From: an uncultured Sphingomonas sp.
GTDB lineage: Bacteria > Pseudomonadota > Alphaproteobacteria > Sphingomonadales > Sphingomonadaceae
DNA: 64,000 nt
Direction: 5' to 3'
Assembly: GCF_913774285.1 (NCBI RefSeq)
Contig: NZ_CAJYHX010000034.1
Span: 1-64,000, forward strand
Part shown: one piece after another, positions 35,543 to 43,463 of the stretch
Position numbering within the stretch: position 1 is the stretch's first letter
Layout: each line of letters starts with the position of its first letter
Program-made: the position numbers and the translations under genes
Notes under the pieces: model-generated
What the model saw: only the letters and a program-made list of their open reading frames with translations
Told to the model about the DNA's origin: nothing
Databases searched by the model: none

Positions 35543-37246
35543 TCAGAAGAGCTGGCCGCGGAGCAGCGTGACGTGATCGGCGATCGGCCCCAGCGCCAGG
35601 CTCGGCAGGAAGGTGAGCCCGCCCAGGATCAGGATGATGCCGACGAGCAGCCCCACCCACAGCGGTCCGGTGGTCGGGAAGGCGCCGACGCCGCCGGCGA
35701 CCTGCTTCTTGGCGGCGAGGCTGCCGGCGATCGCCAGCACCGGCACGATCACGAAGAAGCGGCCGAGCCACATCGCGATGCCGAGCATGGCGTTGTAGAA
35801 AGGCGTGTTCGCCGAGAGACCCGCAAAGGCCGAGCCGTTGTTGCCGGTCGCGGAGGTGAAGGCGTAGAGGATCTCCGAGAAGCCGTGCGGGCCGTTATTG
35901 GCGATGCCCGCAAGCCCGGCCGGCAGCACCGAGGCCAGCGCAGCGCCGCCCAGGATGCACAGCGGCAGCACGGCCACCGCGAGCACCGCCAGCTTCACTT
36001 CGCGCGCCTCGATCTTCTTGCCGACATATTCGGGCGTGCGCCCCACCATCAGCCCGGCGACGAACACCGAGAGGATGGCGAACAGCAGGAAGCCGTAGAT
36101 GCCGGCACCGACGCCGCCGACAACGATCTCGCCAAGCTGGATGTTGAACAGCGGAATCAGGCCACCCAGCGCGGTGAAGCTGTCATGCATCGCATTGACC
36201 GCGCCGCACGAAGCCGCTGTGGTGACGACCGCGAACAGCGCGCTGCCGACCACGCCGAAGCGGGTTTCCTTGCCCTCCAGATTGCCGCCGGCGACATGGA
36301 GCGCGTGGAGCGCCGGGTTTCCGGCGGATTCCGCCGCATAGGTCACCGCGATGCCGCCGAGGAACAGCACCGCCATCGCGGCGAGGATCGCCCAGCCCTG
36401 GCGGGTGTCGCCCACCGCCTTGCCGAAGGTCCAGGTAAGGCCGACGCCGACGAGGAAGATCGACAGCATCTGCACCAGGTTGGTCAGCGCGGTCGGGTTC
36501 TCGAACGGATGCGCCGAGTTGGCGTTGAAGAAGCCGCCCCCATTGGTGCCGAGCATCTTGATCGCCTCCTGGCTGGCGACGGGGCCGAGCACGATCGTCT
36601 GGCGCGCGCCTTCCAGCGTGGTCGCGTCGACGCTGCTCGCCAGCGTCTGCGGCACGCCGCTGGCCACGAGGAACAGCGCATAGACAAGGCAGATCGGCAG
36701 CAGCAGGTAGAGGACGACGCGGGTGAAGTCGGCCCAGAAATTGCCGATGCCGCGCGACTCCTTCCGCGCGAAACCGCGGAAAAGCGCGAAGGCGATGGCG
36801 ATGCCGGTCGCAGCGGACGTGAAGTTGTGAACCGCCAGCCCCAGCGCCTGCGACAGGTTGGAAAGCGTCGATTCGCCCGCATAGCCCTGCCAGTTGGTGT
36901 TGGTGGCAAAGCTGATCGCGGTGTTGAACGCGCCGTCGGCGCCCATGCCGGCGAGCCCGCGCGGGTTCCACGGCAGCACCGCCTGCAGGCGCAGCACCGC
37001 ATAGGTGAGCACCGCGAGCGCAAGGTTGAACAGGATCAGGTGCAGCGCATAGGCGCGCCAGCCCTGCTCGGCGTTCGGATCGATGCCGCTGATGCGGTAG
37101 ATGCCGCGCTCGACGGGGCCGAGGACGCGGTGGAGCGGGGTGCGGCGGCCTTCGTACAGCGCGAAGAGCCACAGCCCCATCGGCTTGGCGGCGGCAGCGA
37201 GGATGGCGACGAACAGGGCAATGAAGCCCCAGCCTTGAACTGTCAT
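35543..37246 (-). CDS. kdpA: Potassium-transporting ATPase subunit KdpA
   Basis: The 567-residue potassium channel-like subunit, with many membrane helices and the selectivity-loop signatures GTNGGGFFNANSAHPFENP, TNTNWQGYAGE and FTSATGNNGSAF. It imports potassium from the periplasm for KdpB-driven release into the cytoplasm. GAGGAGAG precedes the ATG. kdpF is ten bases upstream. Confidence 0.97.
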   Translation of the reverse strand: MTVQGWGFIALFVAILAAAAKPMGLWLFALYEGRRTPLHRVLGPVERGIYRISGIDPNAEQGWRAYALHLILFNLALAVLTYAVLRLQAVLPWNPRGLAGMGADGAFNTAISFATNTNWQGYAGESTLSNLSQALGLAVHNFTSAATGIAIAFALFRGFARKESRGIGNFWADFTRVVLYLLLPICLVYALFLVASGVPQTLASSVDATTLEGARQTIVLGPVASQEAIKMLGTNGGGFFNANSAHPFENPTALTNLVQMLSIFLVGVGLTWTFGKAVGDTRQGWAILAAMAVLFLGGIAVTYAAESAGNPALHALHVAGGNLEGKETRFGVVGSALFAVVTTAASCGAVNAMHDSFTALGGLIPLFNIQLGEIVVGGVGAGIYGFLLFAILSVFVAGLMVGRTPEYVGKKIEAREVKLAVLAVAVLPLCILGGAALASVLPAGLAGIANNGPHGFSEILYAFTSATGNNGSAFAGLSANTPFYNAMLGIAMWLGRFFVIVPVLAIAGSLAAKKQVAGGVGAFPTTGPLWVGLLVGIILILGGLTFLPSLALGPIADHVTLLRGQLF

Positions 37247-37256
37247 GCGGCTCTCC

Positions 37257-37346
37257 TCAGAAACGCTCGGGCCGCAGCAGCACCGCGACTAGGTAGAGGA
37301 GGAGCGCGACTGCGGTCGCGCCGGCGAGCATCAGGTGCAGGCCCAT
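37257..37346 (-). CDS. kdpF: Potassium-transporting ATPase small subunit KdpF
   Basis: A 29-residue single-helix peptide, beginning MGLHLMLAGATAVALLL and ending VAVLLRPERF. The YLVAVLLRPERF end is characteristic of KdpF, a lipid-like stabiliser of the KdpABC complex. The start may be ATG 37346 or the internal ATG at 37331, which gives the more usual 24 residues. It is too short for standard ORF calling but perfectly placed ten bases before kdpA. Confidence 0.9.
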   Translation of the reverse strand: MGLHLMLAGATAVALLLYLVAVLLRPERF

Positions 37347-37349
37347 CGC

Positions 37350-37433
37350 TCAGGCCTTCACGCACAGCTGGACGAAGGCCAGCGTAAGCAGGAAAAGCCC
37401 GCCGAGCGCGGCGAGCCAGAGAATGTCGGACAT
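37350..37433 (-). CDS. Small membrane protein preceding kdpF
   Basis: A 27-residue ORF beginning MSDILWLAALGGLFLLTLAF and ending VQLCVKA. It is one hydrophobic helix with a short polar tail, ending three bases before the kdpF start. AAGGG stands eight bases before its ATG. Similar tiny ORFs of one helix with a cysteine-containing tail are often seen before kdpF and usually go unannotated; this recollection has not been checked. It is probably the first gene of the kdp transcript. It might be a Kdp accessory or a leader peptide. Confidence 0.65.
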   Translation of the reverse strand: MSDILWLAALGGLFLLTLAFVQLCVKA

Positions 37434-37817
37434 GGGGTTGGCCCTTGTTGCGTGCCGCCGGGTGGCGGCCTTGGGCGCGATCTAGGTCTGGTGAGCGTTA
37501 AGCTTCGACGGCGAATGCCGGGCGGCGGCATTAAGAATCCATATAGTCGGGCGGCGGGGCGTGGCGTTCGGCTGCGGGTTCGGCGTATCGAGGGCTTCTC
37601 GGCATTGAACAGGGTAATCGCTGATGGATTGCGGGTCGGCGCCTGCCACACACCACCGTCATTCCCGCGAAGGCGGGAATCCATTGCCCTGTGCGCTGGG
37701 GGCAGGAACCGCCGCATCAGCGCGAATGGATCCCCGCCTTCGCGGGGATGACGGCTTGGAGGCTAGTGCCCGCACTCCAAGCCACTGGGAAAACGCAACC
37801 CGCGAGAGGCTCGCCCA
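37434..37817. promoter_or_regulatory. kdp divergent control region
   Basis: A 384-base gap between the divergent kdp structural operon and kdpD. It must contain both promoters. The half near kdpD is occupied by the palindromic repeat element at 37657-37753. I could not identify a clear KdpE box. Short ORFs here are noise. Confidence 0.45.
37657..37753. repeat. Inverted-repeat interspersed element (97 bp), copy A
   Basis: The left end begins CGTCATTCCCGCGAAGGCGG. The right end is its inverted counterpart, finishing CGCCTTCGCGGGGATGACG, with about 40 bases between. Both ends are themselves palindromes around GCGAAGGCGGG. A second copy of the same layout is at 55934-56029. This is a widespread proteobacterial REP-like intergenic repeat. 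Confidence 0.8.
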
Positions 37818-40436
37818 TTGAACGATCGCCCCAACCCCGATGCGCTGCTGCGCGAAGCCCGGCGCGAGGCGCGCGGGCGGCTGAAGATCTTCCTCGGTGC
37901 GGCCCCCGGCGTGGGCAAGACCTTCGAGATGCTGCGCGGGGGCGCCGAGCGGCTGCGCGCCGGCAAGGACGTCGTTGTAGGTGTTGTCGAGACGCATGGC
38001 CGCGCCGAGACCGAGGCGCTGGTCGCCCCCTTCGAGGTGCTCCCCCGCAAGGCGGTGGAGCATCAGAGCCACCGGTTGGAGGAGATGGATCTCGACGCGA
38101 TCCTGGCGCGCCGGCCCACGCTGGTGCTGGTCGACGAGCTCGCCCACACCAATGCGCCCGGCTGCCGCCACCCGAAGCGCTGGCAGGACGTGGAGGAGCT
38201 GCGCGACGCCGGCATCCATGTCTACACCACGCTCAACGTCCAGCATGTCGAAAGCCTCAACGACGTGGTGGCGAGCGTCACTCGTGTGCGGGTGCGCGAG
38301 ACGGTGCCCGACGCGATCTTCGACGATGCCGAGATCGAGCTGGTGGACCTGCCGCCGGACGAGCTGATCGACCGGCTGAAGGAGGGCAAGGTCTATGTGC
38401 CCGCCGAGGCCAGCCGCGCGCTCGCCCATTTCTTCTCCAAGGCGAACCTTTCCGCGCTCCGGGAGATGGCGCTGCGCCGCGCCGCGCTCAGCGTCGACCG
38501 GGCGATGCTCGACCATCTCGATGCGCTGGCGGTGCCCGGCACCTTCGCGGCCGGCGAGCGCGTGCTGGTGGCGGTGAGCGAACTGCCGGGCGGCGACGGA
38601 CTGGTGCGCGCGGGCAAGCGGCTTTCCGACGCGCTGAAGGCACCTTGGCAGGTGGTGTTCATCGAGACCCCGCGCGCCGAACGCTTCCGCCCGGAGCAAC
38701 GCCACCGCGTCGCCGAAACGCTGCAACTGGCGAGCAGCCTCGGCGCCACCGTCGCCACCGTGCCCGCCGCCACCGTGATCGACGGGCTGCGCACCCACCT
38801 TGCGGGCATGCGCGCGACCCAGCTGGTGATCGGCCGCTCGCGCCGCAGCTGGTGGTTCGAGCTGCGCCACGGCTCGGTCGTCGAATCGATGCTGCGCGCC
38901 AGCCAGGGCGTCGCGGTCCACGTCCTGCCCTCGACCGAGGAACGGGCCCGCGAGCGCCGCGCCCCCGCCCTGCCCGCGCTCGGCCGCTGGCAGGAGCATC
39001 TGGTCGGAGGGCTGTCCGTCGCGCTGACCGTGCTGCTGGGAAAGGTCAGCCTGCCGCTGATCGGCGCGGGCGGCACCGATCTCCTGTTCCTGCTGCCAGT
39101 GATCCTGATCGCCTTCCGCTACGGCTTCGGGCCCGGCGTCTCCGCAGCCGCAATGGCGGGGCTCGCCTACAATTTCTTCTTCCTGCCGCCGCTCTACACC
39201 TTCACGATCGGCGACCCGCAAAGCGTGCTGACCTTCTTCGTGCTGGAAGCGATCGCGCTGTTCACCGCCAACCTCACTGCCCGCTTGCGCGCGCGCGCGA
39301 CACTCGGCACGCGCAGCGCGCAGGAAAATGCCGCCGTCGCCGCTTTCGGCCAGGCGCTGGCCCGCGCGTCCGACACCGAGACGACCAGCCGCGTCGTCTG
39401 CGAGGAGATCGCGCGGCTGCTCGACGTGTCGGTGCTGCTGCTGGTCCGCCGCGACGGTGCGCTGACCCGCATCGCCAGCTGTCCGGAAGACGCCCCGCCG
39501 ATGGGCGCGGTCGACCATGCCGCCGCCGAATGGGCGTGGAGCAGCGGCGAGGCGGGCGGGGTCGGCACCGGCACGCTGATCGCCGCCGACTGGCAGTTCC
39601 ACCCCCTGCGCACCAGCCTGGGCGTGCTCGCGGTGATCGGCCTCGCCGCGCCCGACGGCCGCGAGCCGATCACCGCGGATCGTGCGCTATTGCTCTCTAC
39701 CCTGCTCGGCCAGGCGGCGCTGGCGCATGAGCGGCTGCGGCTGGAGCAGGACGTGCGCGAAGTCTCCGTGCTGCGCGAGCGCGACAGGCTGCGCGCCGCC
39801 CTGCTCTCCTCGATCGGCCATGACCTGCGCACGCCGCTCACCTCGGTGGCGGCGGCGGTGGACGCGCTCGCCCATGCCCACCCGCACGAGCCCGCCACCG
39901 CCATCGCGCGGGCCGAGGTCGCCAGGCTGCGCCGCTTCCTCGACAATCTGATCGACATGGTGCGGATCGATGCCGGCGCCGTGGCACTGAACCTGGAGCC
40001 GATCGACCTCACCGACGCCGCTGCCGCCGCGGTGCACGACCTGCGCGACGTGCTGGCCGGCCGCGAGCTGGTGCTGCGCGTGCCGCCGGACCTGCCGCTG
40101 GTCCGCGCCGATCCCCGGCTGCTCCACCATATCCTGCTCAACCTGCTCTCCAATGCCGCCGTGCATGGCGGCGAGGGCCCGATCGAGATCCTCGGCGAGC
40201 GCCGCCCGGATGCGGTGCGGCTAGCGGTGCGCGACCATGGTCCCGGCCTGCCCCCCGGCGAGGAAGCGACGATCTTCGAGACCTTCGCGCGCGGGACCGG
40301 CAGCGACCGTGCCGGCGGTAGCGGGCTGGGGCTCGCCATCGCCAAGGGCTTTGCCGGGGCGATGGCAGCCCCCATCCGCGCCATGGACGCCGAGGGCGGC
40401 GGGGCGCTGTTCGCGGTCGACCTCCAGCCGGTCTGA
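37818..40436 (+). CDS. kdpD: KdpD potassium-responsive sensor histidine kinase
   Basis: An 872-residue sensor. The N-terminal KdpD domain has Walker A GAAPGVGKT at 27-35 and the Walker-B-like TLVLVDELAHTN. A universal-stress-protein domain ends near LVIGRSRRSWW. Four closely spaced membrane helices (about 390-490) are followed by a GAF-like region, HisKA with H668 in SIGHDLRTPLTS, and an ATPase domain with NLLSNAAVHGG and GSGLGLAIAKG. The start is TTG 37818 with AGAGG upstream. It is divergent from kdpFABC and not adjacent to kdpE, which is unusual because kdpDE normally overlap. Confidence 0.96.
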   Translation: MNDRPNPDALLREARREARGRLKIFLGAAPGVGKTFEMLRGGAERLRAGKDVVVGVVETHGRAETEALVAPFEVLPRKAVEHQSHRLEEMDLDAILARRPTLVLVDELAHTNAPGCRHPKRWQDVEELRDAGIHVYTTLNVQHVESLNDVVASVTRVRVRETVPDAIFDDAEIELVDLPPDELIDRLKEGKVYVPAEASRALAHFFSKANLSALREMALRRAALSVDRAMLDHLDALAVPGTFAAGERVLVAVSELPGGDGLVRAGKRLSDALKAPWQVVFIETPRAERFRPEQRHRVAETLQLASSLGATVATVPAATVIDGLRTHLAGMRATQLVIGRSRRSWWFELRHGSVVESMLRASQGVAVHVLPSTEERARERRAPALPALGRWQEHLVGGLSVALTVLLGKVSLPLIGAGGTDLLFLLPVILIAFRYGFGPGVSAAAMAGLAYNFFFLPPLYTFTIGDPQSVLTFFVLEAIALFTANLTARLRARATLGTRSAQENAAVAAFGQALARASDTETTSRVVCEEIARLLDVSVLLLVRRDGALTRIASCPEDAPPMGAVDHAAAEWAWSSGEAGGVGTGTLIAADWQFHPLRTSLGVLAVIGLAAPDGREPITADRALLLSTLLGQAALAHERLRLEQDVREVSVLRERDRLRAALLSSIGHDLRTPLTSVAAAVDALAHAHPHEPATAIARAEVARLRRFLDNLIDMVRIDAGAVALNLEPIDLTDAAAAAVHDLRDVLAGRELVLRVPPDLPLVRADPRLLHHILLNLLSNAAVHGGEGPIEILGERRPDAVRLAVRDHGPGLPPGEEATIFETFARGTGSDRAGGSGLGLAIAKGFAGAMAAPIRAMDAEGGGALFAVDLQPV

Positions 40437-40523
40437 CGCGCGCTTGCGCAAGGATTGAACGAAAACATCCAAATCCGACGCCGTGCCTCCGGATCGGACT
40501 TGCCATGCCGCGCTGCAGCCAAC

Positions 40524-41225
40524 ATGGTGGCAACACGGTTTTACATCGAAACGCAGGGCGTGGGGGCAAGCGAGATCGACCTGGCGACGCGGTTCGCCCA
40601 ACTCTTCGCGTGCAGCGAAGCGGTCGCGACCGAGCTGGCCGCGGCGGCGATGCTCCGTCGCTGCCCGCAAGGTGCCACCGTCGTCCACCAAGGCGAGATA
40701 CTGGGCCGCGTGCTGGTGCTACTCGAAGGCCATGTCCGCGCCGCGATGGTGACGCTGGACGGCCGCGTGCTCCAGATCGCCGAACACCATCCCGGCGACA
40801 TTTTCGGCGGCGTCGACCCCGGCCGCGAGCAGGCGAGCGACTGCACCGCCACCATGCCGACCGTGATCGCCAGCTTCGCCACGGCCGACTTCTACGCGTT
40901 CGCCGAACGCCATGCGTGTGTCGGCATCGTGCTGGCCCGGACGATGGTGCGCCAGTTCGGCGCGCTGAGCCAGCTCGTCTCGGCGCGGCTGACGCTTTCC
41001 GCCAATGGCCGCGTCCATGCCGAGCTGTTGCGGCTGGCGCGCGCGCAGGACGGGCGCTGGATCCGCCCGCTGCCGGTGCTGTCCGACCTCGCCCTGCGTG
41101 TGCAGACCGCGCGCGAAACCGTCTCCCGCGCCGTATCCGCGCTCGAGCGGCGCGGCATCGTCCAGCGGCACGAGGACGGGCTGGAGATCGTCGCCCCCGC
41201 CCGGCTCGAAGCGCTTATCGTCTGA
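40524..41225 (+). CDS. Crp/Fnr-family transcriptional regulator
   Basis: A 233-residue protein. A cyclic-nucleotide-binding-type jellyroll (GATVVHQGEILGRVLVLLEGHV, GDIFGG) is followed by a long helix and a winged helix with TARETVSRAVSALERRGIVQR. No cysteine cluster for an FNR iron-sulfur centre is seen, and the cAMP-binding RxS motif is absent, so the ligand is unclear. ATG 40524 is chosen. An in-frame TTG at 40455 would add 23 residues but has AAGGA abutting it. It follows kdpD by 87 bases and is convergent, with an 11-base overlap, with the SLOG/cyclase-like gene. Confidence 0.85.
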   Translation: MVATRFYIETQGVGASEIDLATRFAQLFACSEAVATELAAAAMLRRCPQGATVVHQGEILGRVLVLLEGHVRAAMVTLDGRVLQIAEHHPGDIFGGVDPGREQASDCTATMPTVIASFATADFYAFAERHACVGIVLARTMVRQFGALSQLVSARLTLSANGRVHAELLRLARAQDGRWIRPLPVLSDLALRVQTARETVSRAVSALERRGIVQRHEDGLEIVAPARLEALIV

Positions 41226-42846
41226 ACCGCGGCTTGAGCGCGTAGACCGTCGTCGGCGCCTGGCCGACCAGCGCCATCTCACCGACCAGCTCCGCCCGCC
41301 CCGCATCGGCCTCGCACGCGGCGAGGCTGGCCGCGAAGGCTTCGCTGGCGAAGGTGGCGCCAGCGGTCGTCACCCCCAGCATCCGCTCGGCGAGGTCGAA
41401 GGCGCCGCCCAGCAGCACGGGCGCGCCGGTCACCGGATCGTCGATCGAGATGGCGAGGCCGATGTGCAGCGCCTGGCGGAACGGCCCGCTCGCCCCCAGC
41501 GTCGCCGACAGCCGCACCGCCGCACCGTACGCCTGGCTGGTGCCCTCGAACGCGATCAGCAGCCGCCGCGAGGTCCAGCGGATGGCGAGCGTAGGCGTGT
41601 GGCACAGCGCCTGGCGCAGCGCCGGCAGGCGCCCGGCGACGTCGCGGTCGAGCGCCATGAAATCCTCGCCCTCGCCGCCGAGCAGGTCGACCGCGAGCAC
41701 CGAGATCACCTGCGGCGCGGTACGATCGGCCCCCTGCGGACCCGAGGGGGCGCGCAGCGGCAGCAGATGCTGGCGCCGCCCCGCCTTGCGCCACAATCCA
41801 CCAGCGTGCGCGCTCTGGCCGACTTCGTCGACCGAGGCGGGGCCGAGCAGCAGTTGCACCGCCTCGGACTGGAGCAGCCCGGCATGCATCGCCGCGCGCC
41901 CCATCGCGACGAGATCGGCGAGCCGGACCGAGGGCATGAACGCCGCCGGGCTCGCCTCGCCCATTTCCTGGACGCTGGCGGCCTCGGCCAGCGCCGCCTC
42001 GAAGCGCGTCACCCAGCCTTCGCCATGCGGCCGCACCGAGCGATCGACGAACGCCGCGACGTCGCCGGGCAGCACCACGTGCAGCTCGGCACCGCGCGCG
42101 ATCAGCCGCTCGGCGATCAGCAGGTCGGCGCCGGCGGCGAGCGCGCCATAGCCGAAGCCCACCCGCTCCTGCGCCAGCAGCGCATCGATCGATTCGGAAA
42201 GCGCCGCCACGTCCTCGGGCAGGCGCATATGGCCGGCAAAATGGAGGCTGCGCGGCGGGCGATAGGCATCGAGCCATGCCGCCGGTGCGCCCTGCTCGGC
42301 GAGAATCACGCCGAACTGGCGCAGCGTCGAGGCATGGTCTTCCCAGGCGAGCGGCGCCGCGCCGATCGCGCGGGCGAGCGCGGTCTCGGCGGCGTCGCGG
42401 TCGCCGGCGAGCAGCAGCGCCTCGGCCTCGGTCGCGCCGAGCCAATAGGGGGTTTCGTCGGGAACGCCTGCCTGGAGCAGGTCCTGCACGTCGGCGGCCA
42501 GCGCCTGGCTGCCCGCCACGTCCCCGGCGATCAGTGCGAGCGTCGCCGCGTTGATCAGGGGATAGGGGGCCGGGGCCAACTGCGCCGCCGCGCTATAGGC
42601 GGCGGCGGCTTCGCGGGCATGCTGCCGCCGGGCCTCGCCGGCGAGCAGCAGTGCCTCGTCCTTGAGGAGCCTGCCGCGCAGGCTGAGCACGGCGGGATCG
42701 TCCGCGACGCGGTCATAACCCGCGTCGCGAAACATCCGCCAGGCGAGATCGAGCGCACCGGCACGCGCCTGGGCCGTTATCGCTAGCACACTCGACGTCA
42801 TCCTACCCGGCATACTCCCCAGTCTTCGAAGCGAAGATTCGTTCAA
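41215..42846 (-). CDS. TPR / SLOG-like / degenerate class III cyclase-like signalling protein
   Basis: 543 residues from TTG 42846, which overlaps the preceding stop (TTGA); ATG 42813 and ATG 42801 are alternatives. Residues about 20-195 are alanine-rich helical repeats like TPRs. Residues about 200-290 look like a SLOG-type Rossmann domain: FAGHM, GYGALAAGADLLIAERLIARG, ELHVVLP. Residues 379-537 follow the class III nucleotide cyclase pattern: VLAVDLLG with first metal Asp D387, RLLIAFEG, LHIGLAIS, FDLAERM, TVYAL. The second metal Asp (GD loop) reads TSRR and the usual Asn is Asp, so catalysis is doubtful. It may be a ligand sensor. It is last in an operon with a TIR protein. Confidence 0.65.
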   Translation of the reverse strand: MNESSLRRLGSMPGRMTSSVLAITAQARAGALDLAWRMFRDAGYDRVADDPAVLSLRGRLLKDEALLLAGEARRQHAREAAAAYSAAAQLAPAPYPLINAATLALIAGDVAGSQALAADVQDLLQAGVPDETPYWLGATEAEALLLAGDRDAAETALARAIGAAPLAWEDHASTLRQFGVILAEQGAPAAWLDAYRPPRSLHFAGHMRLPEDVAALSESIDALLAQERVGFGYGALAAGADLLIAERLIARGAELHVVLPGDVAAFVDRSVRPHGEGWVTRFEAALAEAASVQEMGEASPAAFMPSVRLADLVAMGRAAMHAGLLQSEAVQLLLGPASVDEVGQSAHAGGLWRKAGRRQHLLPLRAPSGPQGADRTAPQVISVLAVDLLGGEGEDFMALDRDVAGRLPALRQALCHTPTLAIRWTSRRLLIAFEGTSQAYGAAVRLSATLGASGPFRQALHIGLAISIDDPVTGAPVLLGGAFDLAERMLGVTTAGATFASEAFAASLAACEADAGRAELVGEMALVGQAPTTVYALKPRFRR

Positions 42847-43463
42847 TCCCCTTCATCGGGTTCCGGCGGCGTCGGCGGGGTCGGCGGCCTACGACCACCT
42901 TGGTTTTCCACGTCCGGATCGATAATCGTGGGCATGCGCAAATCCCCTTGGATAAAGTCTACGTATAAGTTCAGCCCTTCGCACGTCTTACGATGCTGGG
43001 GATTGGTTACACTTTCAACAAAGAACCCGACAGCAGCAATCCTACCATCATCATCCAGCAGCGGAAACGCGCGGCGATACTTACCATCGGGATATTCATT
43101 CTTGGTACTAACATATAGACTATTAGGCGTATATTCCCAAAAATCACCGATCAGCTTAAAAATGACGCAGCACGGCTCTCGCACTACGATATCCAGCGGC
43201 GTAGGCGGCGGCGTCGTCAACCCGGCGAGGCCAACTTTGATGTTCGGCGGCGCTACGACGAAGTCGCGGACAATCTTGGTAAAGTCGTCTCCGGGCGAAA
43301 CCTCCTTGCCGTTACCGAACTCATCGACAGCCTCAAATCCCTGAATATGAAACTTCAGAGATCCAAGCGGATATCCACCCTCACTGCTAGCAAAAATCTG
43401 ATACCGCTTTACCAGCCGGATGTACGACGGCGGGTATATGGACAGAGGATATTGACCAATCAT
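42843..43463 (-). CDS. Hypothetical protein of unknown function in TIR operon
   Basis: A 206-residue soluble protein I do not recognise. It begins MIGQYPLSIYPPSYIRLVKR, is rich in short beta-like segments (LGSLKFHIQGFEAV, IVVREPCCVIFKLIG, DGRIAAVGFFVESV), and ends in a proline- and acid-rich tail RRPPTPPTPPEPDEGD. It has no signal peptide or membrane helix. Its ATG overlaps the TIR gene stop (ATGA) and its stop overlaps the next start (TTGA). Base composition is clearly lower in GC than its surroundings; line 43081-43140 has 21 G/C of 60. This suggests recent transfer or a variable cassette. Confidence 0.7.
   Translation of the reverse strand: MIGQYPLSIYPPSYIRLVKRYQIFASSEGGYPLGSLKFHIQGFEAVDEFGNGKEVSPGDDFTKIVRDFVVAPPNIKVGLAGLTTPPPTPLDIVVREPCCVIFKLIGDFWEYTPNSLYVSTKNEYPDGKYRRAFPLLDDDGRIAAVGFFVESVTNPQHRKTCEGLNLYVDFIQGDLRMPTIIDPDVENQGGRRPPTPPTPPEPDEGD

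Noticed and set aside
41215..42846. Active adenylate cyclase feeding the neighbouring Crp/Fnr protein
   Set aside because: One metal-binding position and the catalytic Asn are not conserved, and the Crp/Fnr protein lacks the cAMP-binding RxS motif. A direct cAMP circuit is not supported.
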